A DNA stretch of 64,000 nucleotides from Pseudomonas hunanensis (lineage in GTDB: Bacteria > Pseudomonadota > Gammaproteobacteria > Pseudomonadales > Pseudomonadaceae). The translations under genes were made by a program, and so were the position numbers. The stretch is from NCBI RefSeq assembly GCF_013393325.1, contig NZ_QJRC01000080.1, forward strand, positions 265,390 through 329,389, given 5' to 3'. Of the stretch, positions 8,209 through 17,839 are shown piece after piece (position 1 is the stretch's first letter; every line of letters begins with the position of its first letter). The notes under the pieces were generated by a model. The model saw only the letters and a program-made list of their open reading frames with translations, was not told the DNA's origin and ran no database searches.

Positions 8209-8700
8209 GTGGAGGCTGGCCTTGCTGGCGACGGGGCGCGTAGCGCCGCTGTCACCGCTCTCCACCGCATCGATGATCGCCGCGTGCTCCTGCCAGGCGC
8301 AATGCTCGCAGCTGGGCGACTCATATCGGACGATGATCAGCGACGTCATCGGCACAAGCCCGTTGAGAAAACGCGCCAGGGGTACGTTGGCGGCCAGGTG
8401 CGCCAGCCTCATGTGGAATTCGCCACCCAGGCGGATCGCCGTGCAGCGTTCGCCCTGCTCATGGTGCTGGCGTTCGCGTTCGACCAGCTGGAGGATCTGT
8501 GCCGGGCGCGCGCGCTGGGTGGCCAGGCCGATCAGCGTGGTCTCGGCCAGGCGCCGGGCGCTGAGCACCTGGCGCGCCTGCTCGGGCAAGGCGCTGCCCG
8601 GTCGCAGGCGCTGTTCGAGAATGGCATCGAACAGCCGAGGGTAGATCTGCTCCGCCGACAGGCGGGTTTCGCCGGCACCCAGCAGGGCAGAGAGCGTGGA
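8209..8700 (-). pseudogene. Decayed GntR-family (FCD domain) regulator
   Basis: One minus-strand frame encodes a recognisable remnant of an FCD-type GntR regulator: LSAEQIYPRLFDAILEQRL near 8650, then directly QARQVLSARRLAETTLIGLA, LGGEFHMRLAHLAANVPLA and EHAAIIDAVESGD. The segment that should encode the recognition helix (the usual ..GVSR..VRRVL.. region) is absent between LRPGSALPE and QARQVL. No ATG, GTG or TTG start with a ribosome-binding site precedes it in frame; a stop lies about 15 codons upstream. The C terminus breaks into a repeat-like sequence (GGCGCTACGCGCCCCGTCGC) around 8215-8250 instead of ending in the FCD helix. It is therefore probably non-functional, at least as a DNA-binding protein. 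Confidence 0.7.
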
Positions 8701-8790
8701 GCATGTGCGGGTGCTGATGCCGCTGGGCTGCGACCTGGCGCCGGGTTACGGGCTATCGTCACCCGGCGCAATGGCTGGCCGCCTGCCGAC

Positions 8791-11700
8791 TCATTCGCGG
8801 TGGGCCTGGACCATGGTTTCGGTCAGCTCGCGCAGCAGTTCGGCTTCATCTTCCTTGCGACAACGCAGCAGCAGGTCCGCGGCTCTCTGGTAGAGGGTGT
8901 TCTCGTTGGGATAGCGACCGCTGGCCAGGTTGACGCGTTGCAGCACGCCGTTCAAGCGCCAGGCAAGCCCATCCACATCGCCCACCTCACGCTCCAGTGC
9001 GTCGATGTAGAGCGCTGGCACTGCGGGGCCGGTATAGGCACCCGCTTCGGCCGACGGGTCAGTGAGCGTGTCGAAATATTCGGAGGCGCCCATCCAGCGT
9101 TCGGCCAGCCTTTCGAAGGCCAGTGGCCGTAAACGGCGCAGCCAGGCTCGCCAGAAGGGTTGGTCCACTGCCCAGTGTTCGAGGGCGGAGGCACTCGTGC
9201 CCTCGATCACGGCATCACCCAGGCGTTGCAGGGTCGGCTCATCGAGGTGCGCCAGTTGCGGGAAACGCATGGCCTGCGGTTGCGGCGGCAGGTTCAGCCT
9301 CTGTCGTAGCTGGATACGCGCATGCAGGGCCATCTCCAGTTCGTCGGGGTGATCGCTGACCAGTTCCTGATCGCTGATGCCATCGTCGGGGTGCAGGGCT
9401 GGAGCGGGGTTGTCCCTCGGGTGATGGTCATCGGCCCGCAAGGCCCTGCGTCTGGCCAGGCGAGCCTGATAGAGGGCGCCGACGCGTTCGTCGAGCAGGC
9501 GCTGGCGCAGCAGCGCGCGGGCACTGTCCACGGCAACCTGTTCGTCGGCTTCGGCAGCCGCGGCATGGGCGACCGTCTGCCACACCGTCACTTGCGTCTC
9601 GACTTGCTGGAACAGCACGATGGCCTGGTCCACGCACTCCTGTGTGGCGTCCTCGAGCAGGTCGTTGATCTGCTGCTGCACCTGCGCCCGGCCCCAGCCG
9701 GTATCGGCTTCGCCTTCTTGCGTGCTGGACAGCATTTCGACCACGTGTTGCATGCGCTGGCGCATCTGGGCTGGGGCGTCCAGGAAGTCCTGTGTATCGG
9801 GCAGCCGTTCGAGTAGGTTGTAGAGCGGCTGCCACTGTGGATCGTCAGCCGTTTCGGCAATGTGCAAACGCAACGACTCAGGCCAGTCGGCGGCCCAAGG
9901 GTTGGCCTGTGCAAGGGCTGGGAGGGTGGTGAAGCCGGCCTGTTCGAGATTGGCCAGGGCCGCTTCGTCGAAAGGATTGCCGTTGAAGGAATAGGCAATG
10001 CCTTCGAGGTGATCGCGTACCGCGCGGGCAAAGGCTGTCTGGCTCAGGTCGGGGGTAACGGCGAGCTCGTTGGCGCTCAGGTCCAGCTGGCGCAGCACCA
10101 GAGGCTCCTGGTTCATGAGGGCCTCGAGCCCCGCCGGCCATTGGCTGATGTTGGTCAGTTCCAGGTCCAGTCGCTGCAGGCGTGTCCAGCCGCTCAAGTC
10201 GGGGGCCAGGGCCAGCGGGTTTTCGTACAGCGACAGCATCTCCAGACGGTTGAGCCCGGCCAGTGCGGTACGTGCGGCCTCATCCAGCACGATCGCGTTC
10301 TGAGCCAGGCTCAACCCGATCAAGGCCGGCCAGCGTTGCAGGGCCTGAAAGTGTTCGGCGGTCATGATCAGGTGGTTGAGGTCGGCCTGGAACCAGGCCA
10401 GCGACGGCAGGGCGCTGAGGCGCTCGAGCGTAGTCACCGAGAGGGTGTGAATGCCATCGGTGAGGTTGAGCCGTTGCAAGTGGGGCATACGTTCGAGCAG
10501 CGCGAGGCTTTCCTCCCCGTCCAGGTCAATGTTGTTTTCCGAGATATCCAGTGCCTGCAGTTCGTGCATCTCGGCCAATGCCTGGGGCAGGCGGCTGAGG
10601 CTGTTTTCCGCCAGGTCAAGCAGGCGCAGGCCGGGAAAGGCTTCGAGAAACGCGTTCAGGCCGGGCATGTCTGGGGTGTTGAGACCGTTGAGGTTGAGCA
10701 GGCGAACGTGAGGCAGGCCTATGGGCAAAGCGGGTACGCTGGTCAGGCCATGCCCCTCCAGCACCAGGTTGATATCGTCGATGTTGTCGTGCGGCCCTTC
10801 TGCGCTTTCCCGGCGCCACGCACTGCGAATGCGTTGCGCGAAGGTTTCGCGCAATCCATGTTGCTGTTCCTGCGCACCGGGCAGGAGGCCCTCGGGGGCG
10901 TGTACCCAGCGTTGCAGTACGCTGTCGAGTCGGCGGTAGTCCACCAGCAGTCGCGACAGCATGCGACCGAACGCGCCGGCAGACGGGCCGGCCTGGTGGC
11001 GCAGGCGCTGGCGCAGCATCTCCCGGTCGCCTTGCGGTGTGGCCGGGAACAGTTGATCGAACAGCTCGTCTTCAGTCCAGTAAGCGCGTCCTCGGCCACT
11101 GAGGCGATAGCCGATACGACGATCACCGGGTAGGCGGGTGGGCAGTCGGTACATCGGTCGAACCGGTGTCATGCCTAGGTCCAGAGCGGCTTGCCGACGG
11201 TCACGGGCGGCCAGTTCGAACAGGTTGTCGCGCAGCTTGCCCTGCTCATGGATCAGCAGCCCGAGTGCGTCACGTTCGCTGTCGGGCAACGCCTGCAGCA
11301 TCGCGCGGTATACATCGCTGCGCCCCGCCAGCTCGTTGCCGAACGCGTCATGGGGGGTATATCCATCGGCGTTGCGCACCAGGGTCTTGGTGGGCAGCCC
11401 TTGCTCGCCTGTGCTGGCGAGCAGCCGCCCCCTGAGGTTCGAGTCGCGCAGTTCGAGGCGCAGCTTGCCGCGCCATCCAGGCAGACGCCGTAACGCGGCG
11501 AATGCCAGGGCATCGCGGTCGGTGGTGGCGCCGTTGCCATGGTGGAAGCGGGCAAGGGCCTTGCCGATGCGGCTTTCACGCAGGTACAGCCGTGCGGTCT
11601 CGGCCAGCCGCAAGGGCAAGCGCCCCGATTGCTGTAGCCGGGCGATGTCGCTGGCCGACGCCTGGGCGAGGATCTCCGAGCGGCTCGCCTGGGTGAGCGA

Positions 11701-13617
11701 TGGGAAGTCGCGAGCCAGGATGGCGGTCAACGGCTGTTCGTTGGCCGGGACGCCGATCGGGTGTGCGCCGAGAGCTTCGAGGCTTTCGAGCAGCAACGCG
11801 GGGGTTGGTCTGTGATCCAGCAACACTCGGCGCAGCGCTGCGGCATCGTAGCCGCTGCATTGCAACGCTTTGCCGAGGGTTTGCGCATCCAGGCCTTGGG
11901 CAGCGGGGCCCAGGTGTTCGAGCAGGGTGTCGGCCTGCCAGTCCAAGGGGCGATCGTGTTCGAACAGCCATGTGCCCTGGCCGTTGCCGAGCAGTGTAGG
12001 CTGGTGCCGCTGTCCCCGGACCGATGGCAGGCGAGCGGTGCCGTCTGTGACCTGTTCGAGCGGCAGCGCCTGCCCGTCGCGCTCGAACCATGGCTTGCCC
12101 TCCCACAGGTACAGGCCTCGGCCATCACGGGCCTGGCCGAGTGGCCAGGGCCGGGGGCGGGAAAAGGGTGTCAGCTCACCGGACCACAGTCGCTGTTCAC
12201 CGTCGGTGCCTACTGGTTGCCAGCTGTGCAAGATGCCCTGAGGTTCGATGAAGCGTCCCGCGGCGCCTAGGGCGGCGAACTGTGCAAGGCTTGCCAGCAC
12301 GTCGAACAGGTGACCGATCGCGGCATCGGCATCGCCTTCGTTGGCGGCGTGCACGCCGTCGAGGAATTCGTCGACCACCTGCGCACCGCCGATGACCAGC
12401 ATCACCTCGCCCAGACCGGGCACGAAGAATCCCGCCAGGTTGAGCACGGTCAGGCCGACGCCCAGCCAGCTCTGGATGCGGGCCAACTGGGCATCGGCAT
12501 CACGTTGGGCGACTGGAACGGCCAGGATGGCGGCATCCTGCATGCGTCGCTCGACCTCGATGCGCGCGTACTCGACGAAGCCATCCCTAGGCCACGGCGT
12601 GAAGGTGATGTCCAGCCTCGCGTTCTTGTCGAGGGTTTCCTGCCAGAGGTCGGTAGTGGCAGGAAACACGCGTTTGAGCCAGCTGAAGCGTTCGCCTTTC
12701 TCCAGCACGGGAGCAGATGGATGCAGCTCGGCATATGGGTAGCGCGGGTACAGGATCTGACGCAGCCGTGCGCTGAAAAGAGGTTGCTCGGCAAGACAGA
12801 CAAAGCGAGTGAAGTACTCGCGCTCCTCTTGCTGCCACAGCATCTGGGTGAGCGCCGTGCTCGCGGCCTGCGCTGAGGGGTACTGGCGCAGTGGCTGACC
12901 AGGATGACCTGGCAGATACAGCAGGCATCGCTCGACAGCATCGCGCGGTGCGAGGCGGACCAGCATAGGGCCATGCAAGGGGATGCCGAACAGGCTGAGG
13001 AAGCCGCATTGCAACTGACTGCGTGCTGATTCGGCTAGACCGGCGAATATCGTTTCACCCATCAGTGCACCCTCGGCATCCAGATGCCCTTGCAGCGTAG
13101 CCTGGGTCAGCTCGGCAGCGAAGGTGGCCCGGGCGTACTGGCGCACCAGGTCGCGAAAACCGTCGGTATCTATATGGTCGCCCAGGTGATAGCGATAGCG
13201 CTGACCGAGGTCGAGATTGCGTACGCCGCTGACGAAGGTGGCCGCTTGTTCGCCCGAGCGCTTTTCAAGGCGGGTGGCCGAGTCGTACAGGGTGACGCGA
13301 GCGCCGGCATCGAAGTTCTGCAAGGCTGCCTCGAGCCAGCTATGGCCGTTGCCATCACTCCACACCCGAGCTTGGTCGACCTTGGGCAGCACCTGGTCCG
13401 GGAACCAGCGCTGCAGGGCTTGCTCCAGCAGCGGGCGGCAGAAGGTCTCGATGCTTTGCACCGGCGCCAGCGCCTCGCGCAGGCGGCGCATCGCGGCATG
13501 GCTCTGCCTGACGCGCTGCTTGAGCAACTGGCGCTCGGCCGTGGACGCCTGCGCGAACCAGGAAGGCATGCGCGTGTGAATGAAGGACAAATGCGGGGAC
13601 AAGGGGGGCTGGGTCAT
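8791..13617 (-). CDS. Large LRR protein with NEL-type E3 ubiquitin ligase domain
   Basis: A 1608-residue protein of the Pseudomonas dermonecrotic-toxin-like (DUF6543) / LRR / NEL group. Residues 1 to about 900 form the large N-terminal region, with a hydrophobic stretch near 380-405 (GLTVLNLAGFFVPGLGEVML) that could be membrane-interacting. About eight leucine-rich repeats lie near residues 970-1190 (LRLLDLAENSLSRLPQAL, LQALDISENNIDL, LQRLDLELTNISQWP, LRQLDLSANELAVTP). The C-terminal 400 residues carry ECVDQ, where C1328 and D1330 match the C-x-D catalytic motif of IpaH/SspH-type NEL ubiquitin ligases. NEL enzymes transfer ubiquitin to host proteins, so this should act inside a eukaryotic cell. 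There is no signal peptide and no secretion gene beside it. GGAG lies 10 bases before the ATG. It stands alone, flanked by the decayed GntR gene and the iron receptor. Confidence 0.82.
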   Translation of the reverse strand: MTQPPLSPHLSFIHTRMPSWFAQASTAERQLLKQRVRQSHAAMRRLREALAPVQSIETFCRPLLEQALQRWFPDQVLPKVDQARVWSDGNGHSWLEAALQNFDAGARVTLYDSATRLEKRSGEQAATFVSGVRNLDLGQRYRYHLGDHIDTDGFRDLVRQYARATFAAELTQATLQGHLDAEGALMGETIFAGLAESARSQLQCGFLSLFGIPLHGPMLVRLAPRDAVERCLLYLPGHPGQPLRQYPSAQAASTALTQMLWQQEEREYFTRFVCLAEQPLFSARLRQILYPRYPYAELHPSAPVLEKGERFSWLKRVFPATTDLWQETLDKNARLDITFTPWPRDGFVEYARIEVERRMQDAAILAVPVAQRDADAQLARIQSWLGVGLTVLNLAGFFVPGLGEVMLVIGGAQVVDEFLDGVHAANEGDADAAIGHLFDVLASLAQFAALGAAGRFIEPQGILHSWQPVGTDGEQRLWSGELTPFSRPRPWPLGQARDGRGLYLWEGKPWFERDGQALPLEQVTDGTARLPSVRGQRHQPTLLGNGQGTWLFEHDRPLDWQADTLLEHLGPAAQGLDAQTLGKALQCSGYDAAALRRVLLDHRPTPALLLESLEALGAHPIGVPANEQPLTAILARDFPSLTQASRSEILAQASASDIARLQQSGRLPLRLAETARLYLRESRIGKALARFHHGNGATTDRDALAFAALRRLPGWRGKLRLELRDSNLRGRLLASTGEQGLPTKTLVRNADGYTPHDAFGNELAGRSDVYRAMLQALPDSERDALGLLIHEQGKLRDNLFELAARDRRQAALDLGMTPVRPMYRLPTRLPGDRRIGYRLSGRGRAYWTEDELFDQLFPATPQGDREMLRQRLRHQAGPSAGAFGRMLSRLLVDYRRLDSVLQRWVHAPEGLLPGAQEQQHGLRETFAQRIRSAWRRESAEGPHDNIDDINLVLEGHGLTSVPALPIGLPHVRLLNLNGLNTPDMPGLNAFLEAFPGLRLLDLAENSLSRLPQALAEMHELQALDISENNIDLDGEESLALLERMPHLQRLNLTDGIHTLSVTTLERLSALPSLAWFQADLNHLIMTAEHFQALQRWPALIGLSLAQNAIVLDEAARTALAGLNRLEMLSLYENPLALAPDLSGWTRLQRLDLELTNISQWPAGLEALMNQEPLVLRQLDLSANELAVTPDLSQTAFARAVRDHLEGIAYSFNGNPFDEAALANLEQAGFTTLPALAQANPWAADWPESLRLHIAETADDPQWQPLYNLLERLPDTQDFLDAPAQMRQRMQHVVEMLSSTQEGEADTGWGRAQVQQQINDLLEDATQECVDQAIVLFQQVETQVTVWQTVAHAAAAEADEQVAVDSARALLRQRLLDERVGALYQARLARRRALRADDHHPRDNPAPALHPDDGISDQELVSDHPDELEMALHARIQLRQRLNLPPQPQAMRFPQLAHLDEPTLQRLGDAVIEGTSASALEHWAVDQPFWRAWLRRLRPLAFERLAERWMGASEYFDTLTDPSAEAGAYTGPAVPALYIDALEREVGDVDGLAWRLNGVLQRVNLASGRYPNENTLYQRAADLLLRCRKEDEAELLRELTETMVQAHRE

Positions 13618-13897
13618 CGTCGTTGCTCCATTTCGGGGAGTACAGAGGCTAATGACCCAGGGCCCTGTGGTCGGGCTACATAATTGATGCCCATCCGGTG
13701 GCCGTGTGTTTCACACCTGTGATGCCGTGCTTTTCACCGAGGCCAACTCCGGATGGGCCACCAGCTTGAGGACTTTGGCTGGCCCACGCTTGTGATTCGA
13801 GATCAGAGTGGCATTCAGCTGGCCATTCACCGCTCTCACTCCAGATTCTAATCCCTCCTCAAAACACAAGGCCGCTCCCACATGGACCGTACAGGGC
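13618..13897. other. Intergenic region with lone REP half-site
   Basis: About 280 bases upstream of the NEL gene and downstream of the TonB receptor. It must hold the NEL promoter (minus strand). I see only a single REP-like arm, CACAAGGCCGCTCCCACA near 13866-13883, matching the arms of the paired repeats elsewhere in the window. No gene or clear promoter boxes were recognised. Confidence 0.4.
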
Positions 13898-16300
13898 TTA
13901 AAAACCTACTGTGGCCGACAGCAAGTAGGTGCGCGGTGTGGAAAGGGTCAAGCCGGGCTCACTGTCATCCGAAGCCCCCGCCGAGCTCCAGTAACGGTCA
14001 TCCAGCACATTCTCGACACTGGCACGCAAGGTCACCTCGGCAGCATCCACCTTGAAGGCATAGCGCGCCCCCAGGTCATACCGCTCCCAGCCGTCGATCT
14101 GCTTGCTGTTGTTCTGGTCCAGGTACTGCGAACTGGAATGAATGCCCCGCGCCGTCAGGGTTAGGCCGTTCACGCCCGGCACATCCCACTCGGCACCGAG
14201 ATTGACGTTGTATTCGGGCGTCGCTGGCGCGCGGTTGCCATCGAAGGCGCCACCCACGGTATCGGTAAGCTCGCTGTCGATGTACATCACCCCACCCAGT
14301 ACGCGCACCCCCTGTACAGGCTCACCAAACACACTCAGCTCGATCCCACGGTTGTCGCGCTTGCCGTTGGGGCCGAACACCCGCGAGGTGGCGTTGGTTT
14401 CGTAGGCCGGCTGGCGAATGCGGAAGGCGCTGGCTGTGAACGCCACCGGGCCAAAATCGTACTTGGCTCCTACCTCAACCTGGCGGCTGGTGAACGGCGG
14501 GAAAATCTGGTCCTCGTTGATCGAGGTCGATGGCGCGATCTTGCCTTGGCTCAGGCCCTCCATGTAGTTGGCGTACAACGACAGCTGGTCGGTCACCTTG
14601 AGCAACACGCCACCCGACGGTGAGACCTTTTCTTCGTCATAGGCCGTGTCGCCTTTGATGCCGTCGCTCCAGTCATCCACCTGCACCCGCTGCCAGCGCG
14701 CCCCCAGGGTCAGCAGCAGACGGTCGGCGAAAAAGCCCAGCGTGTCGGCCAGGGCCACGCCGGAGAAGCGGTTCTCCGTGTAAACCTGCGGGTCGATGCG
14801 GGTTGGCGTACCCGGTGTCGGGGTAGCAACCGGGTTGTAGAGGTTGCTCGGCGCCGAGGCATAACGCGCACCGCCGTTGGTGAAGTCCATGTAGAAATAG
14901 CTGGCGGCCAGGTTCAGCTCATGGCTGACCGGCCCGGTATGAAACCAGCTGCGCAGGCCGGCCATGGCGGTGCGCACCGATTCGTCGCGAGTGAAATCGC
15001 GCGGCTGAACGGTGAAATCGCCGGCATCGTTGGTAATAGACACGTTGTGGCGCAGGAAGTCATGGTTACTCTTGCGCGCGCCGACTGCCCCATAGGCCAG
15101 CAGCGATTCGCTGATATCGTACTCGGCGTTCAGCGCACCGAAGGTGTCGTTGGTGCGCGCCTTGCTCCAGGCCTGAGCGTAGTTGTGGCGTACGTCATTG
15201 GCATCCGGCACCTTGGCATTCGCACCCACCAGCACACGCTCCTGCGGCGCGTCGGTATCACGCTCGGTATGCCCGAGGTCCGCTGAAAGCCGCAGCCGCT
15301 CGCCGCGAAAATCCAGGCCCAGCACGGCCATTTCGCGATCGACGCGCTGGTGGTCCCATTCGGTGTCACCGGCCTGCTTCACCCCATTGAAACGCACGCC
15401 GAACTGCTGCCCTTCACCAAAGCGTCGACCAACGTCCACGGCGCCACCTGCCTGCCCAGCCGACGCATAGCTGCCGGTGAACGCGGTGATCGGCTTGTCG
15501 CCGGCCCGCTTGGGCTGCACATTGATCCCGCCGCCCACGCTGCCACGGGGCGAAATGCCGTTGATCAACTGGCTGGGGCCTTTGATGATGTCGACCCGGT
15601 CGGCCATTTCCATGTCGATCGAGTAGGTCGGCAAGATGCCGTATAGGCCGTTGTACGCCACATCACTGTTGAACAGGCTGAAGCCGCGAATGGTGAACTG
15701 CTCGAAACGCCCACCCGCCGGGTTGGTCGCGCGCACCGAGGGATCACTGGCAATCAACTCACCCAAGGTACGTGCCTGCTGGTTCTTCACCAGCTCGCTG
15801 GTGTAGCTGGTGATGCTGAATGGGGTTTCCATGAAATCACGCGAACCCAGCAGGCCTTGAGCGCCCTGGCGCGCCACCTGGCCACCGGCGTATGGCTGCG
15901 TTTCGCTACCTGCAGCCAAGCCGCCGACGATGCTGGTCGGGGCGATTTCCAGTGCGCCGCTGGACTGTGTTAGTACCAGGGTGAAGGCGCCCTCACCCAC
16001 CGGCATCAACTGCAAACCGCTGTCGCGCAGCAGCTGCAAGAAGCCCTCTTCGACACTGTAGTTACCGGACAGGCCGCTGCTGTGCCGGCCCTGGACCAGT
16101 GCCGGGTCCAGCGATAGGCTGACACCGGCCTGGTCGGCGAAGTGGGTCAACGCGGTGCCCAGGCTGGCGGGTGCTACCTGGTAGGTACGCCGGGCAGGCT
16201 CATCGGCCCACGCCGGTGCACACAACAACAGGCTCATCGCAAACAACGGATGTGCTGCGCGCGCCAGTGGGCGCGGGCGGCAAGACTTTACTGCAGGCAT
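13898..16300 (-). CDS. TonB-dependent siderophore receptor with STN signalling domain
   Basis: An 800-residue outer-membrane receptor. A signal peptide ends near APAWADEPARR (about residue 32). The STN (secretin/TonB N-terminal) domain follows at about 38-90 (YQVAPASLGTALTHFADQAGVSLSLDPALVQG), then the plug (RDFMETPFSITSYTSELV; PRGSVGGGINVQPKRA) and the 22-strand barrel ending in the expected aromatic residue (LLSATVGF). The STN domain relays ligand binding to the FecR-like protein encoded upstream, so this is a transducer as well as an importer of a ferric siderophore. The ATG at 16300 is preceded by AAGGGGAG. It lies 66 bases after fecR on the same strand. The siderophore is unknown; the FpvA/FoxA/FiuA-like class is likely. 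Confidence 0.9.
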   Translation of the reverse strand: MPAVKSCRPRPLARAAHPLFAMSLLLCAPAWADEPARRTYQVAPASLGTALTHFADQAGVSLSLDPALVQGRHSSGLSGNYSVEEGFLQLLRDSGLQLMPVGEGAFTLVLTQSSGALEIAPTSIVGGLAAGSETQPYAGGQVARQGAQGLLGSRDFMETPFSITSYTSELVKNQQARTLGELIASDPSVRATNPAGGRFEQFTIRGFSLFNSDVAYNGLYGILPTYSIDMEMADRVDIIKGPSQLINGISPRGSVGGGINVQPKRAGDKPITAFTGSYASAGQAGGAVDVGRRFGEGQQFGVRFNGVKQAGDTEWDHQRVDREMAVLGLDFRGERLRLSADLGHTERDTDAPQERVLVGANAKVPDANDVRHNYAQAWSKARTNDTFGALNAEYDISESLLAYGAVGARKSNHDFLRHNVSITNDAGDFTVQPRDFTRDESVRTAMAGLRSWFHTGPVSHELNLAASYFYMDFTNGGARYASAPSNLYNPVATPTPGTPTRIDPQVYTENRFSGVALADTLGFFADRLLLTLGARWQRVQVDDWSDGIKGDTAYDEEKVSPSGGVLLKVTDQLSLYANYMEGLSQGKIAPSTSINEDQIFPPFTSRQVEVGAKYDFGPVAFTASAFRIRQPAYETNATSRVFGPNGKRDNRGIELSVFGEPVQGVRVLGGVMYIDSELTDTVGGAFDGNRAPATPEYNVNLGAEWDVPGVNGLTLTARGIHSSSQYLDQNNSKQIDGWERYDLGARYAFKVDAAEVTLRASVENVLDDRYWSSAGASDDSEPGLTLSTPRTYLLSATVGF

Positions 16301-16366
16301 CGAACAAGGCTCCCCTTTATTTTCTCATACCGGTAATGACCGGCGAGTGAAAAAAAGGGGACAGCC

Positions 16367-17311
16367 TCATGCACGATTTTCTTGTGCGGCCAGGCTCACC
16401 CAATAACGCGTGCGGGTATGCACCTGCAACGGCAGGCTGGCGGCCAGCAAGGCCAGCACCCGGTCGGTATCGTCAAGGCGGAATGTGCCGGTAACACGCA
16501 GGCCCTCAAGCGCAGGTGCCCAACGCAACACGCCGGGGCGATACCTGCGCAGCTCGTGCAGCAACTCGCCCAATGGGCGATCATCCAACCGCAGCACGCC
16601 TTCGCGCCAGCCCAGTGGCCAAGCGTCGAACCCGTTGACAGGGCCGACACCCGCGGCCTGCAAACTGGCCTGTTGCCCGGCCCGCAACATCACTGCTGGG
16701 CCACGCAACGGCTGCAGACTGGCCATCCCATTGACCACCGACACCCGACAGGCCTCATCGACCAGACGCAAGCACACATCGCCTTCACTGAGCAGCACCT
16801 GGCCGTAAGGCACCTGCAGGCTCAGGAAAAGGTTACCGGGGACTTTGACTGCCACTTCGCCGCGCAGCAGTGCCACACGGCGTGCATCCAGGTCGATATT
16901 GACCGCACTGTCGGTGTTCAACTGCACGAAAGTTCCGTCGCTCAGCAGTACCTGACGGCGCTCGCCTACCGAGGTGCGCAGGTCAGCGGTCCAGGCATCA
17001 AGTGGCAGCTCGCGGCTCACCAGCCAGGCCGTCGGCAGCAGCGCCGCCACGCCCAGGGCCTGTTTGAGCAGCGCCCTGCGGCCGGCATCCGGGCGGTCCA
17101 GGGTGGCCATCGCCAACGCCCCGGGCAACCCGGAAAACCGCGCACGCAGCAATGCTGCCTTTTGCCAGGCGTCTTCGTGCAGGCTGTTGCTGGCGCGCCA
17201 TTGCGCCAAGTGGCGCAAGTCAGTCTCACTGGCATCGCCGGAATCCAGCAGCGCCAGCCAACGGGCCGCTGCACGCAGCGCTTCGCGCGTTTGGGGAGGA
17301 TTGTGGCTCAT
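16367..17311 (-). CDS. FecR-family anti-sigma/sigma regulator
   Basis: A 314-residue inner-membrane regulator of the iron starvation signalling type. The cytoplasmic N-terminal DUF4880-like part (REALRAAARWLALLDSGDAS..LRHLAQWRA) is followed by a hydrophobic segment near residues 85-103 and the periplasmic FecR domain (GERRQVLLSDGTFVQLNTDSAVNIDL). It would receive the signal from the STN domain of the receptor and release the sigma factor. The start at 17311 overlaps the fecI stop by ATGA, so the two are translationally coupled. A longer in-frame start at 17332 would lie inside fecI. Confidence 0.9.
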   Translation of the reverse strand: MSHNPPQTREALRAAARWLALLDSGDASETDLRHLAQWRASNSLHEDAWQKAALLRARFSGLPGALAMATLDRPDAGRRALLKQALGVAALLPTAWLVSRELPLDAWTADLRTSVGERRQVLLSDGTFVQLNTDSAVNIDLDARRVALLRGEVAVKVPGNLFLSLQVPYGQVLLSEGDVCLRLVDEACRVSVVNGMASLQPLRGPAVMLRAGQQASLQAAGVGPVNGFDAWPLGWREGVLRLDDRPLGELLHELRRYRPGVLRWAPALEGLRVTGTFRLDDTDRVLALLAASLPLQVHTRTRYWVSLAAQENRA

Positions 17312-17820
17312 TGCAAGTCGGCCAGCAGGCAATGTTCATAGGCCTGCGCCATGTAGCGCTTGACGGAGCGTTCGCAAATACCCAGGCGCTGGCCAATTTC
17401 GGCGTAACCCAGGCCTTCCAGCTGGCTCCAGAGAAAGGCCTTGCGCACCGGCGCCTTCAGGCCGTCGAGCAACTCATCCAGTGCTTGCAGGGTTTCCAGC
17501 AACACCCAACGCTGTTCTGGCGAAGGCACATGCTGCTCGGGCAGGTTGGCCAGGGCATCAAGGTAGGCTTGCTCCAGGCTGCGCCGCTGGTGGAAGTTGC
17601 TCAGCAGGCGCTTGCCCACGGTCAGCAGGTAAGCGCGCGGTTCGCGAATGTCTGCCAGTGGCTGGGCACTGGCCAATACCCTCAGAAAGGTATCTTGGCT
17701 GAGGTCGGCAGCATCCCAGGCATTGCCCAGACGCCGACGTAACCAGGTTTCAAGCCAGCCGCGGTGCTCCCGGTACAGGGCAGGCAGGCTTGGCTCGGTT
17801 GGCGGCGCGGCGTCTATCAT
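17308..17820 (-). CDS. ECF sigma factor, FecI type
   Basis: A 170-residue extracytoplasmic-function sigma-70 factor of the iron-starvation group. Region 2 is seen in YREHRGWLETWLRRRLGNAWDAADLSQDTFLRVL and region 4 in AFLWSQLEGLGYAEIGQRLGICERSVKRYMAQAYEHC. It should direct RNA polymerase to the promoter of the receptor gene at 16300 after the FecR-like partner transmits ligand binding. It heads the fecI-fecR-receptor set. A Fur-box-like palindrome sits about 20 bases upstream of its start, which fits repression by iron. Confidence 0.92.
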   Translation of the reverse strand: MIDAAPPTEPSLPALYREHRGWLETWLRRRLGNAWDAADLSQDTFLRVLASAQPLADIREPRAYLLTVGKRLLSNFHQRRSLEQAYLDALANLPEQHVPSPEQRWVLLETLQALDELLDGLKAPVRKAFLWSQLEGLGYAEIGQRLGICERSVKRYMAQAYEHCLLADLQ

Positions 17821-17839
17821 CGGGAAGGCCCTGCGGCGG

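Noticed and set aside
9862..11133. A 423-codon plus-strand frame antisense to the LRR/NEL gene
   Set aside because: Shadow frame of the leucine-rich repeats (Q, G, V, E-rich) without start signal or domain.
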